64,000 nt of DNA from an uncultured Clostridia bacterium (GTDB lineage Bacteria > Bacillota > Clostridia > TANB77 > CAG-465). The notes under the pieces were generated by a model that saw only the letters and a program-made list of their open reading frames with translations, did not search any database and was not told where the DNA came from. The stretch lies in the NCBI GenBank assembly GCA_934149365.1, contig CAKPEI010000004.1, positions 62,001-126,000 of the forward strand. Direction: 5' to 3'. Shown here in pieces: positions 46,270-54,738 of the stretch; position 1 is the stretch's first letter; each line of letters begins with the position of its first letter. The translations under genes were made by a program, and so were the position numbers.

Positions 46270-47357
46270 TGAAAACAACTGATTTAGCAATGATATTTGT
46301 AGCCATATTAATACCGATAGTAGTTGTAGTTTATGTTGATGTATCCTTTTTGTTAAAAACTGAAGAACAAAGATTATACTATACTAATATAATAAACTCT
46401 GCTATTAATGATGCTACTTACGCCATGAAAACTGTTGAAGGAGAAGAGCAAGATGTTGATTATGGATATTCTGGAATCTCAGAAAAAAAAGTAACTGTAA
46501 ATGCAAGAGTAGCTGTGAAAACTTTTTACGAATCTTTATATGATAACTTTGATATAAAAGGAGATAGTACTGGAGAAGCTTATATAAAAAGTCATATACC
46601 TGCTTTAGCAGTCGTTGATTATAATGGCGTGTATATATATTCAATAGATAATTATGTGGATGATAAGACAGGAGAGAACTATACTGATTATATATTAAAG
46701 CCTAAAAGATACTTTACATATACATATGCTATAAGAGGTAATAACCTTATAGAAGGTCAAGACTTAGCCGAAAATGGTGGAATAGATAATTTAAATACAA
46801 TTACTGTTCAATTTACAATGGATGATTACATTTATGTCATAAAAGATGATGGTACAATAGAAGGCTTTTATTTAGAAGATACAAAAAATAATGCTATATT
46901 ATATAATAGTAATTATGCACTGAGAGAGCAAGTTATACAGCATTTAAGAATTAAACGTTCTCAAGTAATATCAGATGTAGTATCTCAAGAGATGTCTTTT
47001 GCAGTAAGTAACCATAATTTATATTCAGAAATGGATTATGAGTTTGTTTTTCCTACAATTGCATTATCTGATTGGGAAGAAATGGTAGATAATGTTGGAA
47101 TAATAGCGTTTATTCAAGGTATAAATATTGGAAATGAAAAATTAGATTATGTAGCTCATGGAATATCAGGATTAAAAATCACTAAGAGATATTATGTATC
47201 AAGAGCTACTAATGGAGTGTCGTCCCTTGATTACTATCATTCAGAGAAAGAATGTACAGTATATAAATCTAGCTATAAATCATATAACGGATATTATATG
47301 AATAAAATAGACGCTTCAACAAACGGGTATTATCCTTGTCCTGTTTGTAAACCATAA
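46269..47357 (+). CDS. Pilin-like surface protein with Cys/His C-terminal motif
   Basis: A 362-residue protein with an N-terminal membrane helix (DLAMIFVAILIPIVVVVYVD). The middle has repeated Tyr-rich strands (YIKSHIPALAVVDYNGVYIYS). The last ~40 residues read DYYHSEKECTVYK ... GYYPCPVCKP, a His-Cys-Cys-Cys arrangement like the small zinc-binding or Ada-like metal motif that occurs at the end of various extracytoplasmic proteins. It might bind a metal or form disulfides. The GTG start overlaps the previous stop by one base. Confidence 0.68.
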   Translation: MKTTDLAMIFVAILIPIVVVVYVDVSFLLKTEEQRLYYTNIINSAINDATYAMKTVEGEEQDVDYGYSGISEKKVTVNARVAVKTFYESLYDNFDIKGDSTGEAYIKSHIPALAVVDYNGVYIYSIDNYVDDKTGENYTDYILKPKRYFTYTYAIRGNNLIEGQDLAENGGIDNLNTITVQFTMDDYIYVIKDDGTIEGFYLEDTKNNAILYNSNYALREQVIQHLRIKRSQVISDVVSQEMSFAVSNHNLYSEMDYEFVFPTIALSDWEEMVDNVGIIAFIQGINIGNEKLDYVAHGISGLKITKRYYVSRATNGVSSLDYYHSEKECTVYKSSYKSYNGYYMNKIDASTNGYYPCPVCKP

Positions 47358-47375
47358 CGTATTTAGGAGGTATAT

Positions 47376-48773
47376 ATGGAAAAGAAAGAACCAAAAACAG
47401 TAAAAAAGGTAACTAAAAAAGAAAATAAAATAAAAAAGAAAATTACTGATCTTGAGGGTAATGAAATACCTGATAAAAGTGCTAGCAAGCCAAAAAGGAA
47501 AAGCATAAAAGAACATTTTAAAAAATATAAAAAGCTATACTTATTAATATGTTTGGTAATTGCTATTTCATTTATTGCTTTTGGAATATATATAGGAATA
47601 AGAAATTACATGTTAAATAAAAAGTACGGTAAATATGAAAAGCAGATGGAATTATATGGTTTTTCTGCCATGTATGATAATCAAACAGCAAAATCTAGTG
47701 AAAAGATAACTAGACTAGAAATGGTTAAAATAATACTTTCATCTATTTACAATACTACGGAAGTACGAAGTATTGGCTTTGGACCTAAAGGTGATTTTGA
47801 TGGGGATGAGTGGGCTAGAACTGCAGAAGCCTTTGAAATAATTAATGAGGGATATATAACTAAAGACACATATAAAGAGGGAGTTACGTATAAAGAGGCT
47901 TTGGTTACATATTTAAAAGCTAGAAGTAAATTAAAGGACATACCGGTTGCTAGCACTAAAGAGAGTAGCTTTAAAAATCTTATGTCTTTTTCAGAGGAAG
48001 ATAGAAACTATATAAATGATGCAGTTGAAAATGGTCTTATGACAGATAGTAAGAAAAACTTAAAAATTAATAATGAATTGTTCAAAGGGCAATTTAACGA
48101 ATTAGTTGTAAAATTTGTAGAGAAGTATAATACAGTGGCTCCAGATGGGGATGTGTTAGTTACTAAAGCAGAAAGTAAACCATCAAATTATGAAATTTAT
48201 CCATATATATTATATTCAGTAGACAAAGAAGTATATGAATATAAAGGAATATCAGAAGGAGAAGGAGATTATAAAACTCCGGCAGAGACATATAAACATA
48301 ATAAAGATGACTATACTCAAATGAAGTACAGATCTGAATTTTATTATAATACTATATTAAATGTTGATTATAGAAATCTTAATAAAGATGAATTTTACGA
48401 AAAGACCAATATGTATTTGAGAAATAATTATGATGAACAAATAAATAATTATATAGAATATGTAAAGAAAAATAAAATAATTATTGAGGGAACAGCAAAA
48501 GTTCAATTACCTATATATTACTTAGATGGCATAAGCTTTAGAGCTAGATTAAAATTAACATTTGAAATAAAGAATTCTGATACGGACAAAAATTTATTGT
48601 TAGGTGATACTCTTAGAGGAGCAGAAGTAACATACAAAAATAAAAAGTATACGATATATGTAGATACATCTATGGGAACTACTTTACTAAGTAAGGCATT
48701 GCAACTAGATATGGAACCAATTATAGATATAATGGTAAATGATAAAGAGGCTAGTGCTTTAAATGCGTTTTAG
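47376..48773 (+). CDS. Membrane protein with SLH-like region and shared C-terminal domain
   Basis: A 465-residue protein. The Lys-rich N-terminus (~48 residues) is cytoplasmic; one membrane helix (~50-73, LYLLICLVIAISFIAFGIYIG) follows. Residues ~95-210 resemble degenerate SLH modules (KITRLEMVKIILSSIYN, WARTAEAFEIINEGYI). Residues ~320-460 form a domain (YYNTILNVDYRNL) that is repeated in the 54739 protein. It may fix the surface fibre to the S-layer or wall polymers. AGGAGGT precedes the ATG. Confidence 0.68.
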   Translation: MEKKEPKTVKKVTKKENKIKKKITDLEGNEIPDKSASKPKRKSIKEHFKKYKKLYLLICLVIAISFIAFGIYIGIRNYMLNKKYGKYEKQMELYGFSAMYDNQTAKSSEKITRLEMVKIILSSIYNTTEVRSIGFGPKGDFDGDEWARTAEAFEIINEGYITKDTYKEGVTYKEALVTYLKARSKLKDIPVASTKESSFKNLMSFSEEDRNYINDAVENGLMTDSKKNLKINNELFKGQFNELVVKFVEKYNTVAPDGDVLVTKAESKPSNYEIYPYILYSVDKEVYEYKGISEGEGDYKTPAETYKHNKDDYTQMKYRSEFYYNTILNVDYRNLNKDEFYEKTNMYLRNNYDEQINNYIEYVKKNKIIIEGTAKVQLPIYYLDGISFRARLKLTFEIKNSDTDKNLLLGDTLRGAEVTYKNKKYTIYVDTSMGTTLLSKALQLDMEPIIDIMVNDKEASALNAF

Positions 48774-48781
48774 GAGGTAAT

Positions 48782-51700
48782 ATGAAAAATTATAAAAATC
48801 AAATAGTAAAAATACTAATGATAAACATATTTCTTCTTTTCCTTTTAACAGTATTAAATATTAGTTATGGTTATCAAATTAATATAATAGCAATAACTAA
48901 AGACGAATTAAGAACTCTAGGAGATGTTGATATAAACAGATGGAATTTTCCAGAAATACTATATAAAAAGCAAGTATCTGCATATGCTCAAACAATAAAA
49001 GATTATGCAAATAGGGTATATCCTGTTCACGAAGATACAGGCTGGGTATATAAAGAAGAAATGACTGGACAATCAATTAAAGAAAATGAGTATTATACGG
49101 ATGACACACCACATAATAATCCATATTCATTTGAAAGATATTATGAATATTTACATAAAAATCAAAATAGTCAATATACAGAAGTGTACGATGCAACTGC
49201 TCCAAAAGATTACAGAAAAACAAGATATCATGATACTGGCATTTTGTATACACAAATTAGACCTGAAATCTCTTATCTTTCAGCTAAAGAAGTATGGAAC
49301 GTATGGGGAGAATCAGATAATTATTCAGGAATATACTGGCAGCCTGCTTCTCAAAGTAAAATAACTGGATTAAGAGATAGTTTTGATTCTAATCAAGACA
49401 TAATGTTGTTTAATAGTAATTTGTATAGATTTGCAGTTGTAAATGGAGTTTATTTATCTAACAACTATTTGAATAAAGAAACAGTTCAAAAAATGTACAA
49501 CGTTTTTAAAGATGTTATAAAACCAGGTGATGCTTATATGACTCTTTACCAATCATCTGTACTTAGAACTAGTAGCCAAAATAATAAAGGCGATAATTAC
49601 TATAACAATATGGATACTGCCTTCAAATTTTGGGAGACAACTATTAGAGGAAGTGCTTTTGCTCGAGATGCTTGGTATGATTCTCCTTCAACACTTGGAA
49701 AAAGAGATGGAAAGATTCAATCATCTAGCTCTGTCATTAATTATTATGATAACACTTTCCAACTTCCTATACAGGATAAACTTGGAAAAACAGTATATGT
49801 GAGACATATAGATGTTACTAATCTGGAAAATATTAATACATCAACTATTACAAATGATAGGGTAATTTCACTTACTAATGAGCAAGCAATTGAACATGAG
49901 GCAGCAAGTTGGGAAATTTTAAAAAAATATGTATATCCGGCAGAAAGAGATGTATGGTATGGTCAAGAAAAGTATACTGATAAATATTCACTTTTTTCTA
50001 ATGGCGGTGTTTGGAGATTTGGAAATATTAAGTATTCATACAGCGATACAGGTACAGGACAGTATTTTTCTTCATTAAATAGAGAAAAAGCTAACAATGA
50101 TGATAACTTGTCTGATGTAGAAAAGAATGTATTGAATAATTACAATTGCATAGGTGCGGTAATTGGAAAAGGTGAAACACTTGAACTTGCTGCAGAAAAA
50201 AGAAATAGTACAATAAACAATGTAAATTTGAGAAATCAAAACTCAAATTATACAGATTCAACAGGTGGTATAGTAGCTGGAAATGATTGGGCATCTACTA
50301 TTGTTACAAGTGGAGAAACAAACCCAGTAATAGTAATAGATTTTTATTACGAAAAGAAACCAACGGAAGTTTATGTAAGGCACATAGATGTAACAAATAA
50401 AGATAATATAGGATATATATATCCATCAGATTCAAATGTAGCTTTTCTACAAACTAACGCTGGTCAAGCATTTAGATTAAGTTCAGCTGATTGGAATATA
50501 TCTACAGGAAGAGTTGGAACAACTGAAAAAAATATACAACCTAATTTGTCAGGTTATATATATCAAGAAGTATATGAGAAAAAGTCCGGAGCAGGAGCGC
50601 TAAGGATAGCAAATATAAAATATGACCATGAAACGGCAGGCTCATATTGGAATCTATTAAGTACATCTCAAAAGAGTACATATAATAATTATACTTGTAT
50701 AGGTTCAGCGGTCGGTAAAGGCGACAGAGTAGATTTAGCAGAAGTGAAAAGAGATGAAGCTACCTTAAATGTAATTGGAAATAGTAAAATCAATTTTGTA
50801 AATTATAGTCAAGGATCCGTTGCCCAATCGGCAGATAGTTATATAAATAAAAATGGTAATTATACTTCAGAAGTTATAGGAGATAATGATTATAGAACAG
50901 TAGTGGTCGATTTCTATTATGTGAAAGATGTATGTCAAGGTGATTCTTGTATCGATGTTGACCCTAGTTATAAGCGTGTTTACGTAAGACATATTGATGT
51001 TACTGGTATTGATGATAAAATTAATGCTGCCAATATTGATACTGCAGTTAGAAATGGTAAGGTATTAAGTGGAAAAGGAAAGGCTAAAAAGAATGATTGG
51101 AGTGAAATATCAAAGGATGGAGGAAATTATCCTGGATATCAAGAAAGATATACAATAAAATCTAATGAAAGCTTAGAAGTATTTAGGGATCCAAATGATA
51201 ATTATAATTGTATAGGATCAAACATGACTATGACTAATGATAGTAATATAAACACAGCCAAAAGTAGAATGAATACAAAATTAAATAGTTATGCTTCAAA
51301 ATACGATAGCTGGCTTAAAGAATCTAGAAAAACTACAGCTAGTGATAACTCTGATGTTGTTATAATGGATTTCTATTATACAAGCAAGCATTCAGGAACA
51401 CCAATAGAAAGAAATAAAGTTGGAAGATTAGCATTTTATACAACAGGACAAAGTGATAAATTTTCATCTAAGGTAAATAACCATACTAATAACGACTCAG
51501 GCACAGTATATGATGTTATACCTTCAAATGAAGTATTAAGAATGTCAGTAGATAACGCATATACATACATGCTAGGCGCAATAAATATAAAAGAACAAAC
51601 AATACAAGACACATACACTTTTGATTATACGCTAAAGCAGCCATATAGTATTACATATAAAGATTGGTATTCTTGGTGTAATAAGTGTGGAAGAGGAGCT

Positions 51701-54568
51701 AGTGATAAAAAATCAGGTGCTTGTGGCAAGTTAATACCAAAAACGTGTCCAGATGGTAACGGAGGTACAACAGATTGTTCTTATATATGCCCAGGAAGCT
51801 GGAATTCAGACTATAATATAAAAACTTATTCGGGTGAAGTTACAAGAACATACAGATATCAAATACCATATAAATATACTTACTATAAGGTAAAGAACTT
51901 AAGGTTATATAGTATTAGTAAAATAGAATTAAATGATGGATATAATAATAAAGGCCTTCCTTTATTTGACGGAAAAACCCATACTGTTCAAACAACAGAT
52001 AAGTATAAATCAGGTTTCAATGATTCAACTTTTACAATATCTTCTAATAATCAAATAAATAACAGAGAAAGTAAAGAATTAAGCTATAGGTTACCATACT
52101 CATATGATAATAATGATGGAGATGTTTCAACGTCGGAACTTATCAATTATGCTTCAGGACAAATAAATTCACTGTTTAATGGTATAAGTCATACAGATGC
52201 AGCTCAAATAGAAAAATTTAATGATATAAATTCATCAAGTTATACAAGTACATCAAACCATTTAACAGCAACATTATATGTAAAGAATGATGAAATAAGT
52301 TTCATGGATAAAATAAAAAATTCAAGAATATATTTAATTGGTCAAAATGTAAGCAGTTTAAACACATTAAATGGTATGTATGTAAGATCTGAAAAAGACG
52401 CAACAAGAAAAATAGATTTAGTATCATATACTGCTTCAAAAACTACAAATAATTCTAGAGGTACATATACGTATTCAGTTTCAGAGGCAGACAGAGTTAA
52501 TGTAGAAACAGTATATCCAAAATCTACTAAAGATAAATATCTTCCATCAGATAGTAAAACTAATTCAGGAGGTTATGGTGGTAGAGATTATTATAATTTA
52601 GAAAATCTAAACATACCAGAATCAAGATTAAATGGAAAGAGATATTCATATGGAAAGATATACTATACATTACTTTCAGGAAATAATGTGCTAAACTTTG
52701 ATGTCGATGATAATAAAGTGGTTAATGGAAATCATAATTGGAACAGTGACAACAGCAAAAATAGAAAAAGTGTAAGTGGAGCAACAGGAAATACATTTGT
52801 AGATACAGAAATGTACAATACAGATGGAACATCAAACCCATTAAAAACTACACTTATTTCCCCAGGAACATTAAGTGATGTTATATGGGAATATGGAAAA
52901 AATAATGGAACAGATGCAGATATTGTAGATGTATTTACTCCAATATCATTTACTACAAAGATAGTAGGAAATTCTAATAGTGATATAAGAGTTGATCACA
53001 CGGTTGTAAATAAAAATAATAATAAGCAAAAACAAATACAAAAAAATTCGAGATTTACAATACAGATAGATGCAACAAATAATAATAGTACTTATAGTGG
53101 AGTACAAACTTCCAAGTATCTTGGAAAGTATTATGTTAAATTCAATTTTGATGTTCAAGATATAAAAATTTCTGATGCAATGGGAACAAATAGAACATAT
53201 TCAAGTAATTCTGCAAGCAGTGAAACTTGGATAGGACCTATATATAACAGATATAATGGTAATTCGATAGGAACAGTTACAGTAAGTGCTTATGCATTAG
53301 CTGATCCAAATGAGGCAAGTGGCGTTGTAAATCAAGAGCAAAATGAATATGAAGTAAGAGCTGTAGCGATAAATTCTCCAAGTACACTTGATTATGATGT
53401 ACTAAGAGGAAGAATTTCTGAAACAACGAAATTTATAACCACAATTCAAAACACATTTTCAGGAACTGGAAGTAACAATCAATATCATCAAAAATATTAT
53501 GATCAAAAGAACATATATGGTCAAAGTAATTATGTGGCAAATGACGTTGTTGAAACTGAAAATATAAGTAGGGTATATGATTTTAAGGTTACTGATGTCA
53601 AAGATGTTGATTGGAAGAGCATATTTAGGACATCTACTTCTACTACAACTAACGTGCATTCAGGTAAAGCATATTATTCCGGAGTAAAAAAATGGAATAT
53701 ATATACTACAGCATACAATAATATGATAACAAGAGATGTTTCTGAAATAGGAGCTACAAAACAACAAATATTACCAGTAGGACCATATAAACATACTACT
53801 TCTGCATATACTAAAGCACCAAAACTTGGATATAAATTTAGCTTTGATTTAAAAACAACTGGTGCTAATGCAAACAAGAAAATTGTAATACAACCAAGTT
53901 TTTACTATATTAAAAAAGATGCTACTGGTTATACAGAGGATATAAAATTATATTATAAAAATAGCAGTAACAAATATGTAGACATATCTAATTATAAATT
54001 GTACTTTGTACCAGATGATGGATATAGACTAACGTTTGAGGGAACAGACCAATCATATAGATTTTCGTCTTCCTCAATATCAAAAACAACCAAGTTATTA
54101 GGTAGCACTAAAGAAATAACACTAACTCAGGAAATGATGGAACAGGCAGATAATAATTTCGTACAGATTTGGTATGGTGAGTACAAATTACCAAATTCTA
54201 CAATAGTAATAGGTAAGGGTACAGATGGTAAATACAATATAAATAGAGATAGATTGACAGGTGGTTATATAGGAATAAAATTTGATATTAAAGTTTATGA
54301 ATATAAGTCATCAACAATGACAGAAACTAATATTAGTAAGGTATTAAGTTATTCTCAAAATGATAAAAATGCATCATCTAATACTAATACTTCTCAATGG
54401 GATTATGAAGGGTTCTTAGGCTTTTCAAATCCTGGTAGTTCGGCAAATAATATTAAGGTATCCTTAGAAAAAGGAGTATGGACATTAAACGATACTATGT
54501 ATAACAAAATAAAAGGAACCGTTCTATTATATGATACTGATGCTACAGCATCATCAGATTACGATTAA
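48782..54568 (+). CDS. 1928-residue surface protein with three MucBP-like repeats
   Basis: The N-terminal signal or anchor helix (IVKILMINIFLLFLLTVLNI) precedes an unknown domain. Three repeats of ~190-200 residues start near 337, 529 and 728, each with VYVRHIDVTN/G, then N-Y-x-CIG (a conserved Cys), and ending in VxDFYY. The pattern resembles MucBP-type repeats (VxYxDxxG...). A cluster of six Cys at ~965-1010 (SWCNKCGRG, ACGKLI, TCPDG, DCSYIC) could bind metal. The remaining ~900 residues are long beta-rich segments. No LPxTG or other anchor signal is seen at the C-terminus. It is the last gene of the operon. Confidence 0.75.
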   Translation: MKNYKNQIVKILMINIFLLFLLTVLNISYGYQINIIAITKDELRTLGDVDINRWNFPEILYKKQVSAYAQTIKDYANRVYPVHEDTGWVYKEEMTGQSIKENEYYTDDTPHNNPYSFERYYEYLHKNQNSQYTEVYDATAPKDYRKTRYHDTGILYTQIRPEISYLSAKEVWNVWGESDNYSGIYWQPASQSKITGLRDSFDSNQDIMLFNSNLYRFAVVNGVYLSNNYLNKETVQKMYNVFKDVIKPGDAYMTLYQSSVLRTSSQNNKGDNYYNNMDTAFKFWETTIRGSAFARDAWYDSPSTLGKRDGKIQSSSSVINYYDNTFQLPIQDKLGKTVYVRHIDVTNLENINTSTITNDRVISLTNEQAIEHEAASWEILKKYVYPAERDVWYGQEKYTDKYSLFSNGGVWRFGNIKYSYSDTGTGQYFSSLNREKANNDDNLSDVEKNVLNNYNCIGAVIGKGETLELAAEKRNSTINNVNLRNQNSNYTDSTGGIVAGNDWASTIVTSGETNPVIVIDFYYEKKPTEVYVRHIDVTNKDNIGYIYPSDSNVAFLQTNAGQAFRLSSADWNISTGRVGTTEKNIQPNLSGYIYQEVYEKKSGAGALRIANIKYDHETAGSYWNLLSTSQKSTYNNYTCIGSAVGKGDRVDLAEVKRDEATLNVIGNSKINFVNYSQGSVAQSADSYINKNGNYTSEVIGDNDYRTVVVDFYYVKDVCQGDSCIDVDPSYKRVYVRHIDVTGIDDKINAANIDTAVRNGKVLSGKGKAKKNDWSEISKDGGNYPGYQERYTIKSNESLEVFRDPNDNYNCIGSNMTMTNDSNINTAKSRMNTKLNSYASKYDSWLKESRKTTASDNSDVVIMDFYYTSKHSGTPIERNKVGRLAFYTTGQSDKFSSKVNNHTNNDSGTVYDVIPSNEVLRMSVDNAYTYMLGAINIKEQTIQDTYTFDYTLKQPYSITYKDWYSWCNKCGRGASDKKSGACGKLIPKTCPDGNGGTTDCSYICPGSWNSDYNIKTYSGEVTRTYRYQIPYKYTYYKVKNLRLYSISKIELNDGYNNKGLPLFDGKTHTVQTTDKYKSGFNDSTFTISSNNQINNRESKELSYRLPYSYDNNDGDVSTSELINYASGQINSLFNGISHTDAAQIEKFNDINSSSYTSTSNHLTATLYVKNDEISFMDKIKNSRIYLIGQNVSSLNTLNGMYVRSEKDATRKIDLVSYTASKTTNNSRGTYTYSVSEADRVNVETVYPKSTKDKYLPSDSKTNSGGYGGRDYYNLENLNIPESRLNGKRYSYGKIYYTLLSGNNVLNFDVDDNKVVNGNHNWNSDNSKNRKSVSGATGNTFVDTEMYNTDGTSNPLKTTLISPGTLSDVIWEYGKNNGTDADIVDVFTPISFTTKIVGNSNSDIRVDHTVVNKNNNKQKQIQKNSRFTIQIDATNNNSTYSGVQTSKYLGKYYVKFNFDVQDIKISDAMGTNRTYSSNSASSETWIGPIYNRYNGNSIGTVTVSAYALADPNEASGVVNQEQNEYEVRAVAINSPSTLDYDVLRGRISETTKFITTIQNTFSGTGSNNQYHQKYYDQKNIYGQSNYVANDVVETENISRVYDFKVTDVKDVDWKSIFRTSTSTTTNVHSGKAYYSGVKKWNIYTTAYNNMITRDVSEIGATKQQILPVGPYKHTTSAYTKAPKLGYKFSFDLKTTGANANKKIVIQPSFYYIKKDATGYTEDIKLYYKNSSNKYVDISNYKLYFVPDDGYRLTFEGTDQSYRFSSSSISKTTKLLGSTKEITLTQEMMEQADNNFVQIWYGEYKLPNSTIVIGKGTDGKYNINRDRLTGGYIGIKFDIKVYEYKSSTMTETNISKVLSYSQNDKNASSNTNTSQWDYEGFLGFSNPGSSANNIKVSLEKGVWTLNDTMYNKIKGTVLLYDTDATASSDYD

Positions 54569-54570
54569 CA

Positions 54571-54609
54571 AAAAAGAGATACACTTTATTTTAGAGTGTG
54601 TCTCTTTTT
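54571..54609 (+). terminator. Terminator of the adhesin operon
   Basis: AAAAAGAGATACACT (54571-54585) pairs with AGTGTGTCTCTTTTT (54595-54609) with one wobble pair. Confidence 0.92.
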
Positions 54610-54649
54610 GTCGAATAATGTGGTAAAAAGCAAACAAGATTACATAATA

Positions 54650-54678
54650 TTGACAATGTAAATTAATTAATATATAAT
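54650..54678 (+). promoter_or_regulatory. Promoter of the SLH-domain gene
   Basis: TTGACA (54650-54655) and TATAAT (54673-54678) are both perfect, with a 17-base spacer, suggesting strong constitutive expression. Confidence 0.85.
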
Positions 54679-54738
54679 ATAGCCGAAAAATAAAGTTTGG
54701 ATTAGAATTAATATTAAAATTAAAAAGGAGTGTGTATT

